DNA of 35,798 nt from Paludibacteraceae bacterium. Lineage in GTDB: Bacteria > Bacteroidota > Bacteroidia > Bacteroidales > Paludibacteraceae. Under the pieces are notes generated by a model, which was not told the origin of the DNA, made no database searches, and worked only from the letters and a program-made list of their open reading frames with translations. How positions within the stretch are numbered: position 1 is the first letter of the stretch; each line of letters opens with the position of its first letter. A program made the translations under genes and the position numbers. The stretch spans positions 1 to 35,798 of the forward strand of contig JAKSNH010000015.1 in the NCBI GenBank assembly GCA_024399955.1, written 5' to 3'. Of this stretch, positions 17,301 to 23,377 are shown one piece after another.

Positions 17301-17749
17301 CCGTTAACACAAAGGTTTATTCGTTACTGAATGGCGAAGACCAATTGGCACAGATGGCATTGAATGCCGATATGACTGCTCAGCCCATCCAGTTGGGTTA
17401 CATTGCTCCTGAGAATGGTGAGTACATCTTTGCATTGGACAACACCTACACCGACTACCAGAACGTAGAGCATATCTACTTGTTAGAGAATGGTGAGATT
17501 AAGGTTGACCTGCTGAATGCTCAGTACACCTTCACCACGGAGGCTAAGACGGAAGATGAACGCTTTGCTATCCTGATTGTAATGAAGGGAGCTAAGATGC
17601 CGACAGACTTGATGGATGGCTTATTCGACAACGATGTGGCAAGTCCGAAGAAAGTGATTTATGATGATCACTTCTACATCTTGAATACCAACCGCCGTGT
17701 ATATGATGGCACCGGTAAGTATATCAACAAGATGCAAAAGAATAAATAA
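8375..17749 (+). CDS. Giant secreted mosaic surface protein 3, 3124 aa
   Basis: A signal peptide spans residues 1-24 (cleavage after VWG). A domain at about 25-180 (FTKVTSEPDDWSGEYLLIYE) is similar to ones in the 876-aa and 459-aa neighbours. An area starting YYYHGTQNSWG (about 268) looks like a carbohydrate-binding-module-type beta domain. Divergent InlB-type repeats follow (from about 509 and 688, with FAGWKTG), and a further repeat begins near 1316. A Big_2-like Ig domain lies at about 1402-1485. Six Listeria-Bacteroides repeats and one MucBP-like repeat sit in tandem at about 1712-2257 (FRGWS, FNGWT, FVGWF, FMGWD, FAGWM). Residues 2258-3124 form a different C-terminal module with WNLMGNPYMAG and a tail KKVIYDDHFYI...VYDGTGKYI, like C-terminal tails of many Bacteroidales secreted proteins and possibly a type IX secretion signal. 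The stop overlaps an ATG at 17749, and the 17794 gene is probably co-transcribed. It is likely an adhesin or glycan-binding protein. Confidence 0.9.
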   Translation: MKNKIRFLAMMLIGVLLSVNQVWGADTFTKVTSEPDDWSGEYLLIYEVNATSGLAWTGVDAGQCHVDATISSGSIEGVPSGAVTLTIAKMTGGYSIKVNGGTNNGKYIGKSTNANGMDISASAVVNTLEWDGDEDVVITAAGGCTMRYNNTSGSTNERFRYYKSGQQKVELYKKAASITYTDYLTDCAVPYNVTANLTNVTASPTIPATIEAGGTFSTTISANSGYSLPDDITVIGGTKSWNKNTGALSITNVTGDVSITITAVANDEYYYHGTQNSWGATKMTRSADGLYWYISATKGGSNHEFKLTKGSGYTTEYSYSYNSAGFNCSNVTNMNNSDKTWSTSNCAIYENTNNYYILFYLPNTIINSSSDPKICASTSLPETAMSMAAGNKVYFDNSVFGVTPYFRRGRTCHNLATNMSLVPGTANLYTVTTTAYDNYVAYAIANKEGWAGDNSIYKVNTGDGHAITKSTNYIKETIDGDITIVPSTTSGTDQGCTYYNYNKTAGMLTHTATITTPSNGTITVAYTDVDNISKNFTSGNRDLAHTCNLTITATPNTGYQLTSLTVNGEAFTSGNVHKLSADATIAATFSVAQYSLSVANVADVEITATADGGSAIAEGSNANVDYNKTVTLNYSNLTDGKGLTWKVYKTGDESTTVSVSGTGNDATFTMPAYPVTVAATIADLPTWTITLNTGSGTLASGTTEIVVVQGQSTTLPSCEIDCEDSYGEWQFAGWKTGSNVGTITTTAPAFVETNYTPSSDITLYAVYKAVDASGGSEDVENKVGMLGNVISGTWSGTGNYSAMGGKYCTNTAPDGATKIKSIYVLERSNWTSGAKLTITNNTKSTTVGTIIGGTGTIYPNVAVSPGDAIRFTGESGKTVNFSGITVTYVVTSSITHYWSIPCNEKYTMTFHGVGGDASTIDWTGSLGSEDDYMELNATTITAYPTCATAETGWTFLGWRTTDYNSGKEVDDENASTDDPGVASIYKNGKGFALNSGTTSPCGDDVRCVDMYPVFTKFVENDKPEIATLASGSKYYMYYTSDAAGYQDDYSSLDGQTTRIYAHTFSSASFNSTTACASAQLFEFTKRADGNWDIRMRNAADNGYESHSYIYTVADNTDLYTQAAQPSYGWVIEAVTIGGKTMVKMQYAGNTNPKRFMKVYDGGGSSASGTFKNYSEDCEGSTQYHAIYLGSCSNRIFSSNPGHAATWEVYGDFTDDGTANFVGYPMTNGMLVVPNLAANTTYQFKLRKTTDGTNYTWFGDANEHNTYTTSGVEWTLDGSAGGHNVNLVTGAAGSYTFTASHMSAEYPGITVTYPTAYTITYAGGDGASGSMSPTINIAAGENVALPTPTFTKDNWNCIGWTADVNVTVNSATVTAGSFIPKTATIQDINNNITLTAVWEQLIITQADELYEVVVGGTLQLTLTAYYSPNITTGALYTWATNNINYATVSNTGLVTGHQAVNSGEYVVVTSSFGTESNHYTIVVKSAACEQWGLHYWNTESGTFGDLCFSQVGETDEWRTDQEHLFILPSNSSADKLILLYGGVNSAHADEWAFRWVPTIASQAGGCGENDGNHYSGQDAIGYFRIFANSTDKNSYLGFQPVYSAAFGRDGEDWQIKDFANTGNAGYHGHEYATDINDMIEVPEGYDTDVKLYVGTKNSHGTVNQVYERSNMRLMSNVPELNGTGHAHEFGRLYIHPTDACNNANNYDVHFVRYYRLHYNLVGGAGTGDYTDKFVLPDASASDRTFTLETAPTKDGFTFRGWSVSIGGSEATTKQPSESVILTDDAVATAIWAQNFTVTYEIGGYSSSCSGSTTHYCGEENITVCDNLVVPTGFTFNGWTSNVEIGGKTSFQGGNKFTMPCSNVIFTSNVTADEYHITYNGLEGATHSNPPTYTVEREFTFADPSARTGYSFVGWFDAATDGNQVTGIVLGSTGDVTVWAYWNAKQINVTLKANYTDGTDGSVNFTYGTSTKSAYTAVSNKFGYTLLGYYTTAEGGNKILNANGDIDGPNKSGWIDADGNWIRTTADSKLYAHWSAITGIDYYVYHYKMNADGTYPSEPTAQTSGKGKTDEVKTNLEPNVYEGFVTPEHQDLTIVYGGENILRYYYERNKYELTWNFGGGTPAGEYTQGQVYHGATITYPTSVSKDGYCFMGWDITPTTMPMAATTITAQWAAYENYRTYCGNAVTFVANGGMGDDYVVTVDAEKLTNIPTVETAGFTREGYGFAGWMVNGDESKTVYAPGATINPITDGMIVNAVWISNPTINEAIPVITSTNNMAIASTPRTLTVANPDGLEATIRIAYKKDGVAVEATNSEFRFCNTSGTISESNIVSSATSIATDFTIQYKPNAYNKIDDDYTLYITVTRKGSSAIVSSAEFNLKGRSLPEKFVIAVKNSSEQWLALPANMTGACTPEGMPITVTGEGLEMTADASLAAAYSLTGHSFAKDSVFFKSAYNSKELWASKSSSEINNGGTATSDNKLNYEWGLTPTDETLISYNMANKQNGKQLKYYDNSKFGMYASGEGTIYFIAVTPKEETTAVVDEWYQNKILFHLPFAMKSVSMTINGVAVPDADITIAERKIKTTGYVLYELGGDIDLVAASGQVMELIIGDGTTEYAANISIPQIIVGEVANCSALPAKADVVVRDGGHLTIDVEGAMAKSFNNVTIYPNSKISVPDGKYFNVKSLTFFGGIDEWYDTEESEYVETNIYAPELSLKGTMKADTLIYRMRVNAEHMMPVSFPYDVTINKIVREDKLDSPSWGKVGTDIRLETYNGELRAAGNRRESDESTWTEIKDGTLTAGIGYTVAAQNRFKNYPYTILDFPMANPYKSVAAEEAVKNAAVQAHDAVNWYDKGWNLMGNPYMAGITGAGAIKVNETGYDFVYIPTADGEDYYQGPIATARILPFMDFFVQVNEGGTMYFDLTKRVDAPARMLADIERTAQFSIGLAGANKTDITYFKVADNFTESYNIPGDNAKMFGSAVNTKVYSLLNGEDQLAQMALNADMTAQPIQLGYIAPENGEYIFALDNTYTDYQNVEHIYLLENGEIKVDLLNAQYTFTTEAKTEDERFAILIVMKGAKMPTDLMDGLFDNDVASPKKVIYDDHFYILNTNRRVYDGTGKYINKMQKNK

Positions 17750-17793
17750 TGTATAAGAGTATGAAAAACAGTAAAATGAAAGGAGACAAGATT

Positions 17794-18159
17794 ATGAAAA
17801 AGTACATTATTATATTAGTAATTGCAATGGTAAGTATGTTAACTATCAATGTCAATGCACAAAGTTATGAATTCCAATCTACCTCAACGATGATGAGCTC
17901 GGGTTCGAGCTTGTCATCCGAGAGCGGATTCCAGTCGGCGGATGCCTATTATACGACTACCGTACAACATTATGGTTCGGCAAGAAAAGCCGTTATCATT
18001 GATGATGACGATGATAACGACGATGAGAATGATCCAACATTTGATCCTGAGCATATGGAAGACCCATTGCCAGTAGGTGATGGCTTGTGGGTATTGTTGG
18101 CGATGGCGGCTGGCGCTGCGCTTCTTCGGAGGCGCAAAGCTGCCAGCGCAGAGCGTTAG
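17794..18159 (+). CDS. 121-aa secreted/membrane protein with a PVGDG-type C-terminal sorting-like tail
   Basis: The start at 17794 was chosen because AAAGGAGA lies just upstream and because it gives a clean signal peptide (MKKYIIILVIAMVSMLTINVNA, cut before QS). A Ser-rich middle and a very acidic run (IDDDDDNDDENDP) follow. The C-terminus has three parts: PLPVGDG, a hydrophobic stretch (LWVLLAMAAGAALL), then RRRKAASAER. This layout resembles PEP-CTERM-like and the Bacteroidota PID-CTERM-like sorting signals, where a short motif, a membrane span and basic residues are recognised by a sorting enzyme. No exosortase-like gene is in the window. It may instead be a simple inner-membrane anchor. 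Its position 45 bp after the giant secreted protein suggests a shared function, for example as a partner on the surface. Confidence 0.82.
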   Translation: MKKYIIILVIAMVSMLTINVNAQSYEFQSTSTMMSSGSSLSSESGFQSADAYYTTTVQHYGSARKAVIIDDDDDNDDENDPTFDPEHMEDPLPVGDGLWVLLAMAAGAALLRRRKAASAER

Positions 18160-18270
18160 TGGACTAGTTTACTAGGACACTAGGGCACTAGGGGTGAGCG
18201 AGGGGGTCGAGAGAGGGTCGAGTGACCCTCGACCCCAACAAGCTAAATAATAAAAAACAAATAATAATTC
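18160..18270 (+). repeat. Short direct and nested inverted repeats between genes
   Basis: ACTAG-type units are repeated around 18164-18192. Nested inverted repeats follow: GAGGGTC (18213-18219), loop GAGT, GACCCTC (18224-18230), inside GGGGTCGAG (18203-18211) and CTCGACCCC (18228-18236). No T-run follows, so terminator function is uncertain. The remainder is an A-rich leader for the next gene. Confidence 0.55.
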
Positions 18271-19650
18271 ATGAAAAAAGTAATTATGAGTGTATGTGCG
18301 GCGATGATGTGCTGCACGATGGCATTTGGTGCCAAGTATCAAAAAGTAACCGACATCTCACAAATTGAGGCCGGGGATGTAGTCATCTTTGTATGCAATA
18401 CCCAAAACATGATGGGTACAGAGTTTGAGAAGACAACGACTTACAAAAATACCTACATCAAAACAGAAGCAGTGACCATTAACGATAATGAGATAACGGC
18501 TTCTAATGCGTTGGAGTTCACATTAGGTAAGAACGGTTCCTTCTGGACCTTCACGACCAGCGATGGTAAGAAATTAGGCAAGCGCACGAGTGGCGACAAA
18601 GACATGGCCTTGGACAAGGGAACAGCCGATCATACAATAGAGATATTATCTAACTCAGCTAAAGTGACTAATATGGACGGAGACGGACGTTATATCCGTT
18701 TCCAGAACGAGACGTTCCGTTACTACATGGCATCCTCGGGTGTAGCCGGCGAGTTGAGTTTATTCATTCGCACCCAAGCCGGAGATGACCCTATTCCTGT
18801 AGAAAGCGTGACACTGAGCAAGGAAACAGCCACTGTGGCAGTGGGTAATCAAGTAACATTAACTGCAACGGTGCTGCCGGAGAATGCTGACAACAAGAAA
18901 GTGACATGGAGTTCAGATAAAGAGTCCGTGGCAACAGTGGCCAATGGCGTAGTGACCGGTGTAGCTGCCGGCACAGCAACTATTACCGCAACGACGGTAG
19001 ATGGTGCGAAGACGGCCAGTTGCGTAGTAACAGTAACTTCCGACGAGGTTATGACAACCATGTACCGCGTGACAGATCAAGCTAAACAGATGACATCTTC
19101 GGCACAAGTAACTTTCTGCCGCGCTGAAGATGTGACAATAGTAATGGGCACTTATGATAAGGCCACCAGTCAAAATAATATCAAGCCTATCACGGCTACC
19201 CTAAATAATGATGGTACGCTGAGCGTAAGCGACAAGGCTCTCTATCGCGTTGCTATCAATGCTGAGGATGGTTCATATGCTTTCCAGGATAGTAATGATA
19301 AATACATCTATGCCGCCAGCACTACTGCAAACCAACTGAAGGCTCAAAATGCAGAACATTATTGGACGGTTTCGATTGGAGTAAATGAGGATGATGTATT
19401 ATCAGTAACCAACACCAGTCGTGGTTGGATGCGTTATAATACGCAATCTAATTGTTTCTCGTGCTATGGTAGCGGACAAACGGCTATTGTGCTGTATTCG
19501 AATATTCCGGCAGGACAGGGGACGGGAAATGTTGACGTGGTAGGAGGTAAGAGCGAAGAGGTAAGAATGTATAAGGTGCTGCGGAATGGACGGGTAGAGA
19601 TTGAGAATAACGGAAGACGGTATAGTATTTTAGGAGCGAAGATCAATTAG
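18271..19650 (+). CDS. Secreted protein with a Big_2 Ig-like domain, 459 aa
   Basis: A signal peptide occupies residues 1-20 (cut after AFG). The first domain (about 21-165, YQKVTDISQIEAGDVVIFV) is related to regions of the 876-aa and 3124-aa secreted proteins. A bacterial Ig-like Big_2 domain spans about 173-256 (VESVTLSKETATVAVGNQ, VTWSSDKESVATV, GTATITATT). A second domain of the first type follows (about 260-425). The tail EVRMYKVLRNGRVEIENNGR then ..YSILGAKIN has the form of C-terminal tails of Bacteroidales secreted proteins and may be a type IX secretion signal; that is inference. It is the last gene of the surface-protein island, and its stop is followed by a candidate terminator hairpin at 19694-19719. 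It is probably cell-surface or extracellular; the ligand is unknown. Confidence 0.87.
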   Translation: MKKVIMSVCAAMMCCTMAFGAKYQKVTDISQIEAGDVVIFVCNTQNMMGTEFEKTTTYKNTYIKTEAVTINDNEITASNALEFTLGKNGSFWTFTTSDGKKLGKRTSGDKDMALDKGTADHTIEILSNSAKVTNMDGDGRYIRFQNETFRYYMASSGVAGELSLFIRTQAGDDPIPVESVTLSKETATVAVGNQVTLTATVLPENADNKKVTWSSDKESVATVANGVVTGVAAGTATITATTVDGAKTASCVVTVTSDEVMTTMYRVTDQAKQMTSSAQVTFCRAEDVTIVMGTYDKATSQNNIKPITATLNNDGTLSVSDKALYRVAINAEDGSYAFQDSNDKYIYAASTTANQLKAQNAEHYWTVSIGVNEDDVLSVTNTSRGWMRYNTQSNCFSCYGSGQTAIVLYSNIPAGQGTGNVDVVGGKSEEVRMYKVLRNGRVEIENNGRRYSILGAKIN

Positions 19651-19693
19651 CCAATTAACCAATTAGGAATTAGGCAAAATGTTGACGAGAACG

Positions 19694-19719
19694 GAGAGCC
19701 GGGGGACACATCGGCTCTT
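19694..19719 (+). terminator. Candidate terminator hairpin after the 459-aa secreted protein
   Basis: AGAGCCG (19695-19701) pairs with CGGCTCT (19712-19718), with an extra G-T closing pair. The following TAGTTT is only weakly T-rich, so termination may be incomplete. Confidence 0.45.
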
Positions 19720-19930
19720 AGTTTAGGATACGCAGGGGCTTATAAACACCCGACAAACACCCGACGTCGGAACGGCGAGCACGCAATGGTTGATTGCCGC
19801 GAAGCTTAATCAACAGGCGTGTTGCGTTCCTCCTCTCCGAAAGACCTCTCACGAGTTCTTTCGGGGGCTGCAAGCAGCCTAATTAAAAGCATTTACCAGC
19901 GTGCTTTGTACGCAGACGTAAACAAGGACA
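19720..19930. other. Structured intergenic region between convergent genes
   Basis: No coding gene is supported. Hairpins are at 19837-19864 (CCGAAAGA and TCTTTCGG, 12-nt loop) and 19866-19879 (GGCTG-CAAG-CAGCC), plus a weaker one near 19889-19923 (TTTAC...GTAAA with an inner GCGT/ACGC). They lie downstream of both convergent transcripts, so they may serve as 3' ends; a small RNA is also possible. Confidence 0.4.
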
Positions 19931-21076
19931 TTAGTGGAGTTTGTTGACGCGGGAGGCGTCGAGGCGGAGGAGAATGAAGAGAAGGAGAGTGAAGCCCCAA
20001 AGGGAGGAGCCGCCGTAACTGAACATAGGCAGAGGGATGCCGATGACCGGCAAGAGGCCTAAGACCATGCCGACATTGATGGCAAGGTGAACCAAGAAAA
20101 TACTTGCCACCGAATAAGCATAGACCTGACTAAAGACATCGCGTTGGCGTTCAGCAATCATAATCAGCCGCAAGATAAACGCCAGATAGAGGAGCAAGAC
20201 GACGAGGGAACCAAAGAACCCCCACTCTTCACCAACGGTGCAGAAAATGAAGTCGGTATCCTGCTCCGGCACGAACTTGAGTTTGGTTTGTGTGCCTTTT
20301 AGATAACCTTTCCCGAAGAATCCTCCGGAACCGATGGCGATAAGCGATTGGTTGACGTTATATCCTGCTCCGGTGGGGTCTTCTTTCATTCCTAAAAGAA
20401 CTTCGATACGTGTTTTTTGGTGCGGTTGCAGCACTTTATCCAGCACCGAATCCGGTATGAGTCCAACCTTGAGCACCACCACTCCCACGACGATAGCGAT
20501 GACACCAGCCGCCATGAGTTTGCCGGTCATACCTTGTCGGTAGAAGGGCAGGAGGAAGGCCAGGAAGACGAGTGCCGAACCTGTTTCGCGCTGCAGCACC
20601 ATGATGATGAACATGGGTAATAGGACCATGGCACAAGGTATGACGAGGTCCCGCCATGAACGGACCTGATAGCCATATCGACCCATGTACTTAGCCACTG
20701 CAATCGCTGTGAAGCACTTGGCAAATTCGGCGGGCTGCAGGCTGATGGGACCAAGGGTAATCCAGGAGAGGGAGCCTTTGATATCGTGCGCCAAGACAGG
20801 TGTTATGAGCAACAAGAGGATCGTGGCACCATATAGCCAATAGCCGAGTACATCGTAGGTCTTTTCGTCAATGAGCAGAATAGCAAATCCTAAGACGAGT
20901 GCGGTCATCAGCCAAACGAACTGCTTACCGGCACGGTTGGAGAATGAGAAAATACTGGTCTGTTCAAAGCTATAACCAGCACCGTAGATGTTCATCCATC
21001 CGAACAGCGCCAGGGCTAAGAAAAGGAAGATAGTGACCCAATCCAGTCCACTCCATATACTATTTCGTCTGTTCAT
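19931..21076 (-). CDS. rodA: RodA, SEDS-family peptidoglycan glycosyltransferase
   Basis: RodA polymerises lipid II into glycan strands during cell elongation and works with PBP2 in the inner membrane. The protein (381 aa from MNRRNSIWSGLDW) has many hydrophobic spans and family motifs: LSWITLGPISLQPAEFAK, VLQRETGSALVFLAFLLPF, DTDFIFCTVGEEWGF and, near the C-terminus, PLPMFSYGGSSL. The start at 21076 overlaps the end of the PBP2 gene by 17 bp. A longer frame to 21130 exists, but its extra residues are not typical of the family. It is the last gene of the mre operon, transcribed from the mreB side. Confidence 0.95.
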   Translation of the reverse strand: MNRRNSIWSGLDWVTIFLFLALALFGWMNIYGAGYSFEQTSIFSFSNRAGKQFVWLMTALVLGFAILLIDEKTYDVLGYWLYGATILLLLITPVLAHDIKGSLSWITLGPISLQPAEFAKCFTAIAVAKYMGRYGYQVRSWRDLVIPCAMVLLPMFIIMVLQRETGSALVFLAFLLPFYRQGMTGKLMAAGVIAIVVGVVVLKVGLIPDSVLDKVLQPHQKTRIEVLLGMKEDPTGAGYNVNQSLIAIGSGGFFGKGYLKGTQTKLKFVPEQDTDFIFCTVGEEWGFFGSLVVLLLYLAFILRLIMIAERQRDVFSQVYAYSVASIFLVHLAINVGMVLGLLPVIGIPLPMFSYGGSSLWGFTLLLFILLRLDASRVNKLH

Positions 21077-22886
21077 CAATGATAGATTCTGAAGCCAATT
21101 CAGGGTAGTGTTTTGTGAGGTACATATCAATCATCTTGACGGCAATGGGGCACGCCCAAGTGACGCCAAATCCGACATTCTCCACCGCAATCGCCACAGC
21201 AATCTTGGGGTTCTCCTTTGGAGCAAAACCGATAAAGATAGCATGGTCCTTACCATGTGGATTTTGGACCGTTCCTGTCTTACCACAAATATGCCATTTA
21301 GCTATATTATGCCATCGTCCGGTACCATTGGTCATGACGCGTGCCATACCATCTTTGACGATATGGAAGTAGGCGGTATCGATGCCTGTTTCGTGGCGAT
21401 GTGATGAGGTAGCAAACGTAGAGTCATTATGCAGCAAATGCGGGGTGATATAGTAACCATCGTTAGCGAGACAAGCGGCCTGATTAGCCAGTTGGAGAGG
21501 GGTGACGAGTACCTCACCCTGACCGATGCTAAGGGAACGAATGGTGATGGCTTTCCAGCCTGTTTTACCATAACAGCGGTCGTAGAACTTAACGGAGGGG
21601 ATGCTGCCGGAACGCTGATTAGGGATGTCGGAATCCTCAAATTGATTGCCTAATCCGAACTTCATTATGCCTTCGCGCCACCGCGCATAATTATGTCTAA
21701 AGGTATTATTTTGTTCGCCATATCCGTCACGTTGTAGCAGGTCTCGGAAGGCGCACCAGTAGTAGGGGTTACAACTTTGTTCGAGTGCCATCCCCAAGTC
21801 CACGGGACTGCCATGATGGTGGGTACATTTGATAGGCGTTGACTCGGGTCCGTTGCATGGATAGAGGGTAGAAGGTTTGATGCCGGATTGGTCTAAGCAG
21901 ACAAGGGTTTGGAGGGTTTTGAAGGTTGAACCGGGTGAGTAAGTCGCTTGGGTGGCCCTATTAAGCAGGGGTTTACGGGGGTCGTTAAGCAGGGCGTTGT
22001 AGTTCTTGCTGCGTGCCTTACCAACCAGTTCACGCGGATCCCAACCGGGCATGCTGACGAGAGCCAGCACTTCGCCGGTGGCGGGTTCGATTGCCACGGC
22101 GCTACCTATGTTGTTGCCTATCAGTTGTTCTGCCAGTTCTTGTATATCGATGTCTATACCGAGTTGTAGGTCCTTACCGGCGACTGCCGATTGGTCGAGT
22201 TCGCCATTGTGGTAAGAGCCACGAATACGTCCGCGATTATCGCGCATGAGTACTTCGACGCCATTGACGCCCCGCAGGTCTATTTCGTACTGCCGTTCGA
22301 TGCCGTCTCTGCCTGAATAGTCGCCTTGTTGGTAGTAGGGGTCGCGGTCCAAGTCGCGCTGGTTAACTTCGCCAACGCTGCCTAAAATATGTGCCGCCGC
22401 GGTGTAGTTATAGTCGCGCAGTGTGCGCTTGCGTATAGAGACACCTGGGAACTGATATAGTCGTTCCTCCAGGAGGCTGACATCTTCTTTTTTGAGTTGT
22501 CCCATGAAGAGTTGGTGGGTGTATTTGGAGTAACCGCGATTCTTATTGCGGTCGCGTATCCACGCCATGCGCGTATTATAATAAGTGGTGTCTATTTGAA
22601 GCGCCTGACAGAAAGCAGGTACATTGAAGTTAGGTCCCATCTCACGGATGATGATGAGCACTTCGTAGATAGGTTGATTGAAGACGAGCAGGGAGTCGTT
22701 TCTATCGTAGATGAGTCCGCGAGACGCATAGACAGGTTGCCGCACGAGAGCGTTATTATCCGCCTTTGCTCGCCGTGATTGGTCCACTATCTGGAGCGCA
22801 AAGAGTCGAATAATATAGATAGCCACAATAGCGATGGCAATGCCGGCTATCACGTAGCGTCGTCTATAGTACGTATCGTTAATCAT
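21060..22886 (-). CDS. mrdA: Penicillin-binding protein 2 (elongation-specific transpeptidase)
   Basis: This class B PBP cross-links peptidoglycan during lateral wall growth, partnered with RodA. It has an N-terminal membrane anchor (about residues 10-33), a pedestal/dimerisation region (SRGLIYDRNDSLL; GRDGIERQYEIDLRG) and a transpeptidase domain. The active-site motifs are complete: STFK at 320-323, SCN at 371-373 and KTGT at 536-539. The length of 608 aa is usual. Its start overlaps the mreD stop by 4 bp (ATGA) and its end overlaps rodA. Confidence 0.96.
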   Translation of the reverse strand: MINDTYYRRRYVIAGIAIAIVAIYIIRLFALQIVDQSRRAKADNNALVRQPVYASRGLIYDRNDSLLVFNQPIYEVLIIIREMGPNFNVPAFCQALQIDTTYYNTRMAWIRDRNKNRGYSKYTHQLFMGQLKKEDVSLLEERLYQFPGVSIRKRTLRDYNYTAAAHILGSVGEVNQRDLDRDPYYQQGDYSGRDGIERQYEIDLRGVNGVEVLMRDNRGRIRGSYHNGELDQSAVAGKDLQLGIDIDIQELAEQLIGNNIGSAVAIEPATGEVLALVSMPGWDPRELVGKARSKNYNALLNDPRKPLLNRATQATYSPGSTFKTLQTLVCLDQSGIKPSTLYPCNGPESTPIKCTHHHGSPVDLGMALEQSCNPYYWCAFRDLLQRDGYGEQNNTFRHNYARWREGIMKFGLGNQFEDSDIPNQRSGSIPSVKFYDRCYGKTGWKAITIRSLSIGQGEVLVTPLQLANQAACLANDGYYITPHLLHNDSTFATSSHRHETGIDTAYFHIVKDGMARVMTNGTGRWHNIAKWHICGKTGTVQNPHGKDHAIFIGFAPKENPKIAVAIAVENVGFGVTWACPIAVKMIDMYLTKHYPELASESIIDEQTK

Positions 22887-23377
22887 CGTTGTGTACGATC
22901 ATAAAGCCAAGCGAGGAGGAAAGTGACTCCTGCGCTGCATAAAGTAGATAGGATGAGCCATCCGGTATGGTCAAAGCTCCATGCTTCGAGGAAGAGTACG
23001 AGTGCCTGATGCAACACGATCATGAGTAAGGCCAGTATGACAAACTGCCTAGTTCCAATGGAAGCCGAGCAAACCTGAGTGCCTATACGATTGGCATCCT
23101 GAATGAGTTGGCAAATGAGCAAAGGACGGAAGTATGCCACCGCGACGCAAGCCGCCATGTGTGCTCCTGCGGTAGAGTAGATACTATCCATGATTAGTCC
23201 TATAGCGGCACCGATGAATAGTTCGGCTGTGCGGGACAGCGTAGCCGGCAAGAGAAGGAGTCCGATGATGTAGATAGATGGATGGAAGATGCCCAACCAA
23301 TGCAGGTTATTGATGAGTAGTGTCTGCAGGATAATAAGCACCACAAGACGGATAATATGTTTGGCTGTGTTATTCAT
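22883..23377 (-). CDS. mreD: MreD, rod-shape-determining membrane protein
   Basis: A 164-aa, very hydrophobic protein with about five membrane spans, as expected for MreD, which joins MreC and MreB in the elongation complex. Sequence conservation in this family is low; the call rests on size, hydrophobicity, the segment FIGAAIGLIMDSIYSTAGAH and its position between mreC and the PBP2 gene. It overlaps mreC by 8 bp and PBP2 by 4 bp. Confidence 0.92.
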   Translation of the reverse strand: MNNTAKHIIRLVVLIILQTLLINNLHWLGIFHPSIYIIGLLLLPATLSRTAELFIGAAIGLIMDSIYSTAGAHMAACVAVAYFRPLLICQLIQDANRIGTQVCSASIGTRQFVILALLMIVLHQALVLFLEAWSFDHTGWLILSTLCSAGVTFLLAWLYDRTQR

